Assembly (NCBI RefSeq): GCF_964355755.1
Contig: NC_092677.1
Location: forward strand, 10,066,601 to 10,130,600
Length of the DNA stretch: 64,000 nt
Direction of reading: 5' to 3'
From: Antedon mediterranea
Taxonomy: Eukaryota; Echinodermata; Crinoidea; Comatulida; Antedonidae
The notes under the pieces are model-generated. The model did not search any database. It was not told where the DNA came from and saw nothing but the letters and a program-made list of their open reading frames with translations. A program made the position numbers and the translations under genes. Shown here one piece after another: positions 11,229-22,313 of this stretch. Within the stretch, counting starts at the first letter, position 1; each line of letters starts with the position of its first letter.

Positions 11229-11412
11229 GACAAAGGATTCGTAAATCAAGCGAGAGGTCGTTGTTGACTGTTTATTGTGTGAAAAAAAGAAGGAAAACCA
11301 TTTAGATTCTCAGTATTAACTGGTACACGTGGTTAAGTGTTATTTTAGGCACAAGTTCTGTTTAGATTGAGACTAGAATACGGTATATTTTAGCCTGTAT
11401 AACTCTGCGAAA
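11229..11412 (+). promoter_or_regulatory. SS18 5' flank, SS18-side half of the split promoter
   Basis: Only 184 bp separate the transposon's right duplication from the SS18 start codon. The native SS18 core promoter or 5' UTR must lie here, or be replaced by transposon sequence. No clear TATA box is seen. Function is inferred from position. Confidence 0.45.
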
Positions 11413-14400
11413 ATGTCGGTTGCCTTCGTCCCTCAACGGCAGAGGGGAAGAGCCATGCCTGACCAGGCAACCATACAAAAGGTAGGCTAAAGGAAGGAAA
11501 CACTTGAACTATACTAGGCCTAGGCCTACATTGTAAATAAAAAAATGGGCCTTTTTTATTTTTTGAAAAAATGCTATTCAGAAAGTTCTTTCTCTGACTG
11601 CCTCATTAATATAATAAATAATTTAATAGTTATATGCATCCTAAAATTATTTTATTTAGCCTACCTAATATTAATAATAATAATAGTTGTGCAGTTGTGC
11701 TATAAGCCAAAAGTAAGTAATAATAATATAATAATAATAATAACAGGATTTTTATAGCGCACATACCACTCAAGAGTGCTCAAGGCGCATTAAAATTATT
11801 AAAAAAAATAAAAACAAATCATACAAATGCCTGACAAATAAAATGCAATTTCTTTGGAGGGTCCCCATCCGTTCTCATTCTGTCGCGGTTCCGGACCCCT
11901 ATGTAGGTAACCATGGATGGCATAATAGAATAGTATAATTTATCTCATTTTAAATTTATTCACAGATGCTTGATGAGAACAATCAACTGATACAGACAAT
12001 AGTGGATTTTCAAAATAAAGGAAAAGGTGGAGAGGTTGCTCAGTAAGTAACATCTCTAAACAAGAAAGTATTGTAGATTTTCCATTGTGCTCTGAAGCAG
12101 AAGAATGACTGGTGGACCAGCTACAAGCGGTCATGGTGTACAAAAGCAATCTTTTCACCCTGCTTACTCTTACGACGGCATACCTAAGAACATAATATGT
12201 TGATATTTCCTGTTTTCCATGAACAAGCAGAGTGTAACTAATAAGATAAGATAAGATAACTTTTATTGATCCTCAAAAAGGAAATTCATTGCTCGTCATA
12301 ATAACAAAGAAAACACAATAAAAACAATATAGCATAAAACCATTCATATAAAAACATCTAAAAAATTACAAGATAAAATTATCTTCTTGACTTCCTGTTG
12401 TACTGGATGATACCGGAGGGAATAAAGGATTTAGCAAATCGATTTGTTTTCACACTGAGGAGCCTCAATCTACCACTTGGATTAATAATATTCTCTATGT
12501 TGTTTTGTAGACTTCCTTGAGGCATGACCTATTTAGATAGTTCCTCAATCAGTTTAAAACATAAATTAAAATATATCGTATTATATTTGTTATTTCCCTC
12601 AGATACCAACAGCTTCTACACAGAAACCTGGTGTACCTAGCAACACTAGCAGATTCAAACCAAAATATGCCATCAATTATGGGAGTAAGCTTTCATCTGT
12701 TATTTAAATAGGTTAATAGTTTTGTTAAACACCTAATTATTTTATAGCTTACATGTAATTTAATTCTTGTTATCATTTTATTAGAATCCTCAAGGAAATC
12801 AACCAACGCAGTCACAAGGAATGCTTGGGCCACATCAACAGGGAATGATGGGATCACATCCACAGGGCTTGCCAGGTTCCCACCCACAACCCATGCAGGT
12901 TAACCATCAACAAAACATGTCAGGACATCACCAACAAGGAATGGCAGGTTCTATGTCACAAGGCATGCAAGGATCACATCAACAAGGAATGCAGGGACCA
13001 CATTCGCAAGGTATGCCTGGTCACCACCAGCCAGGAATGTCCGTTCCACATTCATCCAATTTGTCAGGACCACATTCACAAAATATGCCAGGCCCACATT
13101 CACAAAATATGCCAGGCCCACATTCACAAAATATGCCAGGCCCACATCCGCAAAGTATGGCAGGTCATCAACCGAACATGTCAAGTAATCAACAAGGGAT
13201 GCCTGGACCCCATCCTCAAAGCATGCCAGGACAACACCCACAAGGTATGACCAACCCTCATCCGCAAAGTATGCCTGGCCCTCATCCACAGTCAATGTCG
13301 GGCCATCTTCCTCAACAGAGTATTGCTGGTCCACAACATCCTCAACAAAGTATGTCTGGAAACTCTGTTTCAAATATGTTGGCACCAACATCTTCAGGAG
13401 GAATACAGAGTGGTCCTGGGCAACAAAGCCAACAACAGGCATCAACAAACCAAGGACAACAGAGCATGCCTCCTCCAAGCTACACCCCAAGCTCAACTCC
13501 AAACAGTGTTAGTGATTCAGGCTCTGGATCGATGCCACCGCCTGCTGCCCCTCCAACATCATCAGGAATGCCCATGCAACAGCTTCAAGGTAAGAAGAGG
13601 TGGGGTATTTCCCTGAGTAGGGGTTGGACGTATTGTTAAAACATATATTGTTCATTTCATAGAAAAGTGTCAAATTAATAGGGGTGTCCTCTGAATATAG
13701 GTGTCCCAAAGGAGGAATTCTACTTTACCCACACCCAATAAGTTCCAGGCATTTGTATTATATCTATTAACACATCTATTGGCACAGTTTTATTTTATAA
13801 GAAAAGTTTTTTTAAATAGTAATATAATGTATATACTGAGGAATGAGTTTTTTAAATCGCCTAATCCAGGACCATCTCAACAAATGCAGCAACAAATGCA
13901 ACAGCTTCAACAGCAACCACCACAGCAGCAGTCAATGCCACCATCACAGGCACAGCAGCAACCTCAGCATTCTGCTGCAGGATCACAGTCAATGAACACA
14001 CCTAGTAGGTTCTCTGATAGCATGGGCGGTGGTGCGCCAGCACCGGGCAATTACGGGTCCATGGGACCACCGCAAGGTAAAGGTAACTAGGCTGGAATTT
14101 ATCATTTTGATTGAAACATAGTTAAGCAGTGCTTTTTTTATCAAACCATTTTTTTTAGGCAAGTTTGATAAATCTATTCTGTATTATCAAATCCTAATTA
14201 ATGCTTGTTAATGACAATCCGACTGTCAATTAAATTGTTTGTCAATTTTGGCTTTGATATTTAAATTATTTGTGTATTTGATTACAGGAGGAATGATGGG
14301 TATGCAGCAACAGATGCAGCAGCAGCAACAACAACAACAATCCCAGTACCCAATGCAGCCCAGGTATCCATCTCAAGGTGGAAATCAAATGATGCCACAA

Positions 14401-15044
14401 GAACAACAACAACAAATGGGATTCAGAGGGCAACAGCAATCAGGTATGCTTAACCTTACTTGTATTCAATATAAATCTAGTTTATTCCGGTTTTATACAA
14501 TAAATCCAGTTTATTCTGATTTTCTACAATAAATCAAATTTATTCCGGTTTATTGCAATAAATCTGGTTTATTGCAAAACAATCCAGTTTATTCCGGTTT
14601 ATTGCAATCCAGTTTAGTTTGGTTAATTGCAATCTAGTTTATTCTGATTTATTGTAATAGATCCAGTCCAGTCAAATTTACTGGTTAATTTCAGTTTATT
14701 TTGGTTAGTTACATTCCAGTTTATTTTGTTTTTTTTTAGTTATATTATACAATTTTTCTTCAGGTCAAACCTCATACAACCAGTCACAGAATTTCTTACC
14801 ACAATATCCTGGACAACAAAGCTATCCATCCCAGATGCAGCGACAGAACTACCCACAGGGCCCCAACATGCCATCCGGTAACCAATACTCTGGTAGCCAA
14901 CCTGGTGGTTATGGCAACTACCAACAAAGCCAAGGAGGTCCACCAGGATATGCATACAGACAACCACAGCCAGGTCAGCAGCAGCAGCAACAACCTGGTT
15001 ATGGGGGTTTCCCACAGGGTCAGTACCCAGGTGGTTACCAATGA
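11413..15044 (+). CDS. SS18: SS18 (SYT) homologue, BAF/SWI-SNF subunit
   Basis: SS18 is a subunit of the BAF chromatin-remodelling complex and a transcriptional co-activator in the nucleus. Exons 11413-11481, 11966-12042, 12603-12684, 12785-13589, 13870-14076, 14288-14443 and 14764-15044 join in frame to 558 residues; human SS18 has about 418. The N terminus (MSVAFVPQRQRGR, ATIQKMLDENNQLIQ, QYQQLLHRNLVYLATLADSN) is a clear SNH domain, at residues 1-75. The rest is Q/P/G/M-rich, ending in a QPGY-type domain (PPGYAYRQPQPGQ, PGGYQ). Exon 4 adds a long run of GPHSQNM-like repeats absent from the vertebrate protein as I remember it. The transposon ends 193 bp upstream. The exon 5 donor has a second GT six bases downstream. 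Confidence 0.92.
11730..11800 (+). repeat. SINE-like fragment in SS18 intron 1
   Basis: The segment around TTTTATAGCGCACATACCAC and CTCAAGGCGCATT resembles a sequence common in deuterostome SINE and LINE 3' regions. Fragmentary, with no promoter boxes. Confidence 0.35.
12239..12520 (-). mobile_element. LINE 3' fragment (minus strand) in SS18 intron 2
   Basis: Read on the minus strand, it encodes the end of a non-LTR ORF2 (LRLLSVKTNRFAKSFIPSG, then IIQYNRKSRR and a stop). A 3' UTR follows, ending in CAATAAAAGTTATC and a TTATC repeat tail at 12239-12260. The KTNRFxxSFIPSGI phrase is typical of the C terminus of several animal LINE clades. It is strongly 5'-truncated. Confidence 0.75.
12880..13345 (+). 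repeat. GPHxQxM codon repeats within SS18 exon 4
   Basis: In-frame 24-30-bp units encode runs such as MPGPHSQNMPGPHSQNM and MPGPHPQSM. Three copies near 13063-13145 are almost identical at the DNA level (period 30 bp), which indicates recent slippage or unequal exchange in a coding minisatellite. Confidence 0.8.
13600..13725 (+). repeat. Dispersed GTGTCCC-type repeat in SS18 intron 4
   Basis: This segment carries phrases such as AGGGGTTGGACG and GGGGTGTCC. Related sequence recurs near 29205-29430, 39570-39700, 50440-51030 and 52160-52290. No terminal structure could be defined. Confidence 0.4.
14458..14725 (+). repeat. Degenerate minisatellite in SS18 intron 6
   Basis: About nine degenerate copies of a unit near 28-31 bp, built on AATCCAGTTTATTCCGGTTT and AATAAATC variants. 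The open frames through it are not genes. Confidence 0.75.
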
Positions 15045-15933
15045 AGGGTTTGGAATTGTCCTGGACACTTAAAAACAACTTGTTACGCTGGAATCATAGC
15101 TGATTTTTTGTACTGTATCTATATAAAGTATAATAGGCATATTGCGTAATATAGGAAAGTCTCCTGTGATACCTGTATCATAAACTGCAAGCCTAAGCTA
15201 ACATAATACAGGCACCACATGTGATACACATGTGACACTGTATTATAGACCATTTCTGCTTTTCGGATTAATTACTACAATCTTTCGGTCATGATTGCAA
15301 TGGCCAGCCATATGATTTTGGCGAAAAACACTAACAACAACCAAATTGGATTCCGATACTACAGCTGGGGTGATATGAAACATTGCTTATAGCTTTACTT
15401 GATAAATTAAAATAATTTCCAAAATGTTCTAAAGTTTTTACAAAGGTTAAAGGGGAGCTCCGGGTTTAAAATTTTGCTTGTTATAAAATATAGAAAATAA
15501 ACTTTTACAAAAACATTGGAACCCCTAATTATTTTTCGACAGCACTGAAGAGGCAAAATGAATGTTGTGAAATAAGCTGCGTTTTTTTTAACAAATACTG
15601 TAATGCAACTTTTTCGTAATGATACAAATTTTAATGATTTTTAATGTCATACAATCATTATTTGGATAAAATTTGTGTATTTGCTCTCTTTTAACACAAG
15701 AATAGTTCATGAGGCTTATTTCATAAGTGAGGTTAACATCAATGTATATTTATAATATAAACAACAGAAATCCTGGAACCACCCTTTAAAAGTAATAGTA
15801 AAAAGAAAATGTCATAATACTTAAATACTACAATAAAAATGAAACAATAAGGTTATGTATACATAGTCATTGTATTACGCTTTACATGCTAATATTTATT
15901 AAACTGATGAAGTTATTTGAAAGTGATTTTTAT
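15045..15933. other. Convergent 3' intergenic region, SS18 / sulfotransferase
   Basis: This holds the 3' UTRs of the two converging genes. About 15168-15245 contains a short palindrome-like repeat (GATACCTGTATC, CAGGCACCACATGTGATACA) related to 36740-36805 and 43865-43930. No coding sequence is seen. Confidence 0.5.
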
Positions 15934-17600
15934 TTATTTAAAGAGAGGGTGAAGATATTTGGAAAAATACTTATTTCTTTGTCGGGCTATTACAATGTGC
16001 AACACTTCATTATTTCGTTTGAGAAGTTTACATCGTGAAGGTTCGTTGGCTCCTAAATTGTTCCCGCCAGATCGTTCAGTAGCACATTCACTATTCATCT
16101 GAACCAGCATTGTCCGAAACAAATTAAGATCTCTTTGAAAGTGAGGACCATAGTGAGCAACCTTATTCCATAGAGTTTGATTAAAGTGTGTGTAAAGTAA
16201 CATATCAACTGAATTCCAATGTTGGATTGATTCTGTAAGATTCTGCGTCAATGGTGTTCTAGCTAGTCGTGCGTTCTGTTTTATGTACAAAATGTCCTCC
16301 CATGACCAGCAAAGCAGTTGTCGAAGAATCACCAATGATTCGTCCAAGTGCTCTAAAATAACAACCATTTCAAATTCCTTATCAAGCCGTTGAATATATC
16401 TGTCTACTACTTCTAAATCGCCGTGATACTCGTGGTCTAACCCAAGATCAAAGATCTGGCTGTTCTTTGCGTGAAACCACGGAACACCTTTCATTCCGTA
16501 CCAAGTAACATATTTTAACTTTTTCCGGTAAGAATCGGGTTTGCGAAAGAATTCTTCAAGACGCTGTTGTCCGGTTAATTCTTTACTAATACCCATGTAT
16601 TTTGATAGTTCGAAAAATGAGAAGGCAGATTCGAACTGAGTGGTCGGTTCCCGGATTATTGTAATATACACGGTGCCTGGTTTCATGAATGCGTCCATGA
16701 CTGGTCTGGAGTAACGTATATGTATCCCCAATAGGTTGTATTTATAATTTTTGTAATCTTTAATGCTAACACCCAAAGGTGGTAAAAAACTATACTTAGC
16801 CATGTCGCTGGAAAGTCCTTTTAAAATTCCGACGTGACCATTCATTGTACTATTTTTACTGAAAACAAATGAGAGGTTGTTACGGTATCCAAAAATATCT
16901 ATTATACTAGCTAAGGTGGTGCTACCAGTTTTATGTGTTTTTATATATGCAATGTTTGTATGCATTGAGCAAGTTTTGGTCATGTGCTGTCCCTCGTCAC
17001 TCCAACTCGATAGGAAATCCTCAAAACCATTCGAAGTAAGCCTACTGCCATTTTGTCTGTAAATAATAAATATTCGTTAGTACATTGACGGACATCGATT
17101 GAATTATAGATTATTAATATTATAGTTATACGATAACTGTGTTAAATATTGAAGTTTAGCTCCAGTTTTAGAATGTCTATTGTTTTGAGGTCATGGGCTT
17201 ATGCTATTACAAAACTCGTTCTGCATCTGCATCACTGTCAAATGTTGTTGCAATATGTTTGATGTGCCCATGTTGTAGATGTTATATCACTACCATATCA
17301 CTACCATATTTGGGCACATTAAACTTTTTTGTCGAACTAGTTTGATAGTGTAGACAGAGCTTGAATGCATTATCGATTCTATAGGCAGCACAAGAAGCAT
17401 GGCATATTGATCGATCAAAGGAATTAATCAATTCAATTGGTCCTTCATGCGGAGATTATCGATTGAGTATGCTTTTCAACTTACTTATTTGGGCTTCCAT
17501 AATTTCTGTCCGGTAGAATCAATTGTGACTTCTCTTGATTATAATAAGAATAAGTTATTAAGACTAACAAAGTCATCATTACGAAAGCATATAGTAATCT
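15934..17600 (-). CDS. Galactose-3-O-sulfotransferase family protein (GAL3ST-like)
   Basis: These are type II Golgi enzymes that move sulfate from PAPS to the 3-OH of galactose on glycolipids or glycans. Two exons, 17600-17485 and 17056-15934, join in frame to about 412 residues, near the family's usual 400-480. Exon 1 encodes a signal-anchor helix (FVMMTLLVLITYSYY) followed by a polar stem. Exon 2 has the 5'-phosphosulfate-binding loop IKTHKTGSTTLASI and the 3'-phosphate-binding segment VYITIIREPTTQFESAFSFF. The start is either the ATG pair in exon 1 (MMTLLV) or an unseen upstream exon, since a good acceptor precedes exon 1. The stop overlaps AATAAA, a possible polyadenylation signal. Which GAL3ST subtype this is cannot be told by eye. 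Confidence 0.88.
17240..17362. mobile_element. Short inverted-repeat element, GCTCTGTCTACACTATCAAA family (partial)
   Basis: The right end reads CTAGTTTGATAGTGTAGACA then GAGCTT, the shared terminus of this family. The internal TATCACTACCATATTTGGGC block is present but the left terminus is degraded. It lies in the intron of the sulfotransferase gene. Confidence 0.65.
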
Positions 17601-17814
17601 CTGTAAACACAAGTTGAAATTGTAAGTTAAAAATGTATATATAATAATAAATTTCACTACAAGTTATAGATGATCTTCATTGCCGATGTTCTTGTTGAGT
17701 TATTGGTGTATAACAATAAATAAAATGTGTTAACAATATATCATTATTTTGCTTATCATCATGTTCAAAATATACAGTGTCTTAAAATAAGTATTATTAA
17801 GCAGATGGCACTCT

Positions 17815-17945
17815 ATAAAGCTTGGTTCCCACTAGAACGTGAGAGCAACGCAAGCGAATTGTTGACCAATGAAGCGCGTCAAGTTCGGATAATCCGTCGC
17901 GTGATTGGTCGACTTACTTATTGCGCGCGCTGACTTAAGCTTGAT
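17815..17945. repeat. Inverted-repeat element with AAGCTTG...CACTAG end
   Basis: It begins AAGCTTGGTTCCCACTAG and ends near TGACTTAAGCTTGATTCCC, with internal GCGC-rich palindromic stretches. A reverse-oriented relative of the same end (CTAGTGGGAACAAGCTT) occurs at about 22095-22111, in NTF2 copy A. Confidence 0.45.
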
Positions 17946-18460
17946 TCCCTCGTTTACTTAAATGTAATTAAAAACTTCCGTATATATTGAGCATAAATTA
18001 GGCGTACTGATGAATCAATGAATCAATTAATACGTACTTTAAGACAGTATAAGTTCCTCCTTTGCTTGACAGGCCTATATAGTCCGGTCCTCATGCTAAC
18101 AGGATGAAACTGGGTTAGGTATGGACTTAGCCTATTCGTATGGGATCGACTGCTGGATTCTGTTACCTCCATGACAAATTCTACATTGACACATTTAATG
18201 AAAGCAAGAATGAATGAACCATGTATTAATCAAGTAATTAAAACAATATACTTTAAAAATCAATACAGTTAACACTTTGATTGAGACCTACACTTACCAT
18301 TTAAAAAAAATGAATTAGACCTATCGATCGTATGGAACTGAGCCTAAACTTGTGGCGTCGAAATCGAATAGGCTGAGAGTACTCTGTGCCTGTATATTAT
18401 AATGTATTTTATCTTGTATACTTGCCTAAAAGATAAACACCAGGGGCAGAATTAAGACTA

Positions 18461-18623
18461 AAGCTCTGTCTACACTATCAAACTTTATTTAAAAAAAAAA
18501 TGTGATGTGCTCATGTGGACATGATGATGTCATAGCACTACAATATTTAAGCATATCACTTTCATATTTGGGCGCATCGCACTTTTTAAAAGTAGCTTGA
18601 TAGTGTATGTAGACACACAGCTT
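18461..18623. mobile_element. MITE, GCTCTGTCTACACTATCAAA family
   Basis: A full-length copy of about 163 bp. It starts AAGCTCTGTCTACACTATCA and ends in a slightly expanded inverted copy (GATAGTGTATGTAGACACAC then AGCTT). Confidence 0.85.
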
Positions 18624-19615
18624 AAGATGTTTGAAGGAATGTTTCTATGCCCTCCAAGTATTTGTTCCCTTGGCAGATAGCCGGCCTATAGGCGGAACTC
18701 TTTTGCCTCAGTTTATAACCTATTCGGTTTTCAGAAAATCCAAATTTCAACTGGAGGTCACAACACATGTACATTATAACAGTGAGTTATACATAGTAAC
18801 TAGTCTAGGCCATAGACCTACTATCCATTCATATCTATCTGCTATTAGAAAGTATACAACACGCTACAATTAGCAAATGAACGTGATGATTCTGTAACTG
18901 TAGCGTGGATGATTGTTCAATCACTATAATTTAACTGTTCCATGACTAATGAAATGTATAGCCTACCTTTAAATGTCAGCTAGCATGCACACATCAGTAT
19001 GAATGGGACACGTCCACCCGAACAAAATGCATGATATCTCCATTAATCAATAATGAATCATTAAATCAAAATTAATATAATCGACATGTTAGGCTAATGT
19101 CATGTGTCAGGATTTTTCTTCATATCATTAACAATGTTATTTTGTGCTAAATTTTATTATTAAGTTTATCCAAGTTTTGGCATTTTTATAAATTGTCACG
19201 ATTGTTGTAATTCAGTTTTTTTAAACTATAAAATACAAGAACACTAATTGAAATAAATAAACCTTGATTATTATAACATTACTACTTCACTCCCAAATAC
19301 GTAATAAGACTTTGAGAGTCTTGTGTAGGCCTATATGTTCTGTCGTGTGAACAGCATTGCCACCTTCAAGAAAGATAGTCAAGCATTTTTGCTAATGGCA
19401 ATTTGCAAAAATTTAATTATTTTTATAAAATTAATAAGTATGTACAATTCACTAATTTACTACTGTAGTAAATACACTTTTACTGCCACCACGTAGGCCC
19501 TATAATTTTATTTTTTCCTCTTTCAAAATTTTTTAAATATTTTTTGTAATGTAGTTTAGTTAAGTAAGTTAACAGTGCGTATGAGTACCCCAAAAGCTTT
19601 CCATAGGCCTAATAC

Positions 19616-19765
19616 TAAAGCCTATTTTCCACTAGGCGAATCACGAACGCATCAGCTTATACGCATGCGTATTCATGTTTCCATCTTCCAATCCCTCTCT
19701 ACTACGCATGCGTATAAGCTGATTCGATTCGCGCGAACAAATTCACCTATAAAAATAGGCTTGCG
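19616..19765. repeat. Palindromic element with GCATCAGCTTATACGCATGC arms
   Basis: The arm at about 19649-19671 (CATCAGCTTATACGCATGCG) is repeated inverted at about 19705-19727 (TACGCATGCGTATAAGCTGA), and outer flanks also pair (CCTATTTT near 19620, AAAATAGG near 19753). A single-arm relative lies at 10720-10795. Confidence 0.7.
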
Positions 19766-20314
19766 TGAATTGTGGACGCTAAATCTAGTTACCATTATAA
19801 TAATTTTGACGTGGTCTCTCGTCTCACCTAAAAATGATTATCATCAATTGAGAGAACCGTAAGCCTATATCGGAGGACACAATGTATTAATAAAAACAAT
19901 AAACAAATATATTTTTTCAAACATTTTTGTTAAATTAATTCTATATTTAACATAGGCCTATAATACTTAGTGCCTACCACTATTATTTCAATTATTATCA
20001 ATATAATGACTGTTATAATATTAATAAACTAGCTATCAAACTACAACGATGAACCTTAATATGCATTTTAATTATCAGTGAGGCCATGAATATTATTAGT
20101 AGGCCTAGTATTTATTGATATTCATAACAGAGGACCATTGCTGCTAAAGCCAATTACTACAATATATAATATTACTGTTAAATTGTATATTTCTATAAAT
20201 TATTAATCCATTCTTGTATCCCTTTAGGCCTATAAACCGTGTTTATGTATCCAGAACCCAAGGAAAACGCCCATGAGCGGCCTCGACAGTGCTGTATAGG
20301 ATGTGAAATTATAA

Positions 20315-22313
20315 TCAGTTGTGATGTAGCGACAATCGGAAAACTAAATTCAAAACGACCCAGGAATTCTTCTCTTGTTTCAAATAAAACGATTCAGTAA
20401 AATAATGTGGAGAATCATTATCAAACTGAAAAATATAATAATGTAGAATTCTTAAATATATATATTCAGCCTGTTACGTTAAATCTATTGCATCATCGTA
20501 AAGCTACTTTTCACACGACGACGCCGCTCAGTTCTGTATTCAAATTCCACAAGTGTGAATGCAGCTCTATAGGCCTACTCTACATTTACCGCCTTCACTG
20601 GCAAAGCTTAGGTCGAGTTTACACACGTACGTAACATGTGTTTTACCTTGATTTACCTTGACCTTTAGACTATAAACCTGTTAAGGTTTGTGAGTCCCTC
20701 TTTGAACATCTTGGTTATATGGCTCAAACTTTAGGTTGTGGGTTTTCCAGTGTGTTTCAAGATGGGTTTTAAAATTATTTATAGAGGATGCATTTACTAT
20801 ATGATATGGCAAACTATTCCAATCATTTACTGCAGATATTGAAAAGAATTTCTGTCTGTGTTTCGATTTACTATGAACTTTTTTAATTTTAAAATTGTGG
20901 CCTCTAGTTACAGTTGTTTTGAATGGTGTCTGTATTGTGTGCTGTGTACGTGTGTGTATTTAAAGTTTTCTAGGCGATATAACTATTATTATAATATGGT
21001 TAACATTGAAAACCAAATTTAATTACCTTAAGTTGTCCGTTAACTTGTACGAATACGCCATTGTCAACAGTAAGTTGCGAATCAATATTTGATGTAACGT
21101 GCATGGTATTACTTGGTAAACTCTAAAAAAATAATTGTTTTAAGAAAAAAACATAGAAATTCTGTTTGCTCTGTTGGCGGAGAACAATATCCAACGGATA
21201 CAGCACGAACTCAAAACAAAAACATTACAAAAAATGTCTACATGATGTTTAAGGCTCTAATAGCTCCTGGAAAGAAACTATTTGTAAATCGTGGCTTATT
21301 GGCCTTAATAGAACGAAATCGCCGACCGCTGCGCATCAACTGGAACATACTAGAGGCCGGATGAAATTGATCATCTTTGATAGCCACTGCCTTTTTCAGA
21401 AGACAATCCGAAAAATTGTTCTCCAAATGCAGATCCAATTATACACGATGCGGTCTTGACTATTTTATTTAGGTCACGCTTTTCATTTTCGGTAGCGCCT
21501 ACCGAACCATCCGTTAAAGATACGTTATGCCACTCTCTATAACTGACCTATAGAAAGACGACATAATTGCAGAGTTTATACCATGACCTAAGTCTACGTA
21601 GGAAGTAGATTCTTCTTTGGGCATTTCTAATAATGTTGCTGACTCCTGACTCAAGTAGTGATGACTACGAGGAGAGCATGATCCGTAATGTTTTTCAATT
21701 TATAACACAATGTGTACATTATTAATTTTTACAAATGAAATAAGGAGCCAAAGAGGTTACTCGGCGTATAGGCTGCCTCTTCTCATAGATTTTATTGTGA
21801 AGATGTGTTATTAAAAATGTTGAGTGATGATGATGTTAAAATAGTCTCGAATTATAGTAGGTTTGTCTTGATAATGCCTTTGATTTGTTTACGTCGGTTG
21901 GTTAAAAAAAACCCGTATTCTTTGTACTGTACCTTCAACTTATCTATTATGTTTTTTTTCCCAATAAGCCTTTCACCTTCAAAAGTCATTGTCGAAACAT
22001 CAACCTGTGACATAAAAATAATATGTTATTGTGCTGTCATTGTCTGAAAGGGCATTTTCTTACGTTGCGTAGATTGCGTTATACGTTGGGTCGCTAGTGG
22101 GAACAAGCTTTATGACGTCTTTGTTACGTCTTTAGCGCGCAAGAATTTCTCAAATTTGTTATAAGTACAAACAGTGAAGTACGAATAGTGAAGTACGAAT
22201 AGGCCTAGTGTTTTACTCACAAATAAACTTTCCAACTTTGAACGGTCCTTGTCATATGTTTCATAATAATATGTTGCGAACTGCACACCGACTGAATCTG
22301 CATTAATAGACAT
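20315..22313 (-). CDS. NUTF2: Nuclear transport factor 2, tandem paralogue A
   Basis: NTF2 carries RanGDP into the nucleus and binds FxFG nucleoporins; it works as a homodimer. Exons 22313-22221, 22004-21933, 21122-21027 and 20425-20315 (31, 24, 32 and 37 codons with the stop, all phase 0) give 123 residues; human NTF2 has 127. Recognisable blocks are VQFATYYYETYDKDRSKLESLF, split here as VQFATYYYETYD and KDRSKLESLF, then STMTFEGERLIGKKNIIDKL, NGQLKFDNDSPHYF and FRLSLHHN. The DND after GQLK corresponds to the Ran-contacting acidic residues, and Glu after TF to human E42. Human W41 is Phe here and W7 has no counterpart. The start is the ATG at 22313. Intron 3 holds a LINE fragment. Copy B, in the same orientation, lies 2.4 kb upstream. 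Confidence 0.88.
20650..20935 (-). mobile_element. LINE ORF2 C-terminal fragment in NTF2-A intron 3
   Basis: On the minus strand the frame reads TRGHNFKIKKVHSKS, RQKFFSISAVNDWNSLPYHI and NASSINNFKTHLETHW. This is the typical C-terminal region of CR1/L2/Jockey-like reverse transcriptase ORFs (RxxFFxxRVVxxWNSLP). No catalytic domain remains. Confidence 0.75.
21238..21400 (-). mobile_element. Second, short LINE-like C-terminal fragment in NTF2-A intron 2
   Basis: The minus-strand frame includes GRRFRSIKANKPRFTNSFF and PGAIRALN, reminiscent of the LINE terminal phrase seen at 12239-12520 (KTNRFAKSFIPSGI). The match is short. Confidence 0.4.

Larger units (their letters stand above)
17601..20314. 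other. Intergenic region, sulfotransferase to NTF2 copy A
   Basis: No supported gene; the open frames are short and featureless. It contains three short palindromic elements (listed separately) and AT-rich unique sequence. The upstream promoter of the sulfotransferase gene should lie just right of 17600. Confidence 0.5.

Noticed and set aside
12951-13502. 183-codon minus-strand frame opposite SS18 exon 4
   Set aside because: Shadow of the CAA/CCA/ATG-rich coding repeats; the plus strand carries the SS18 frame with matching splice sites.
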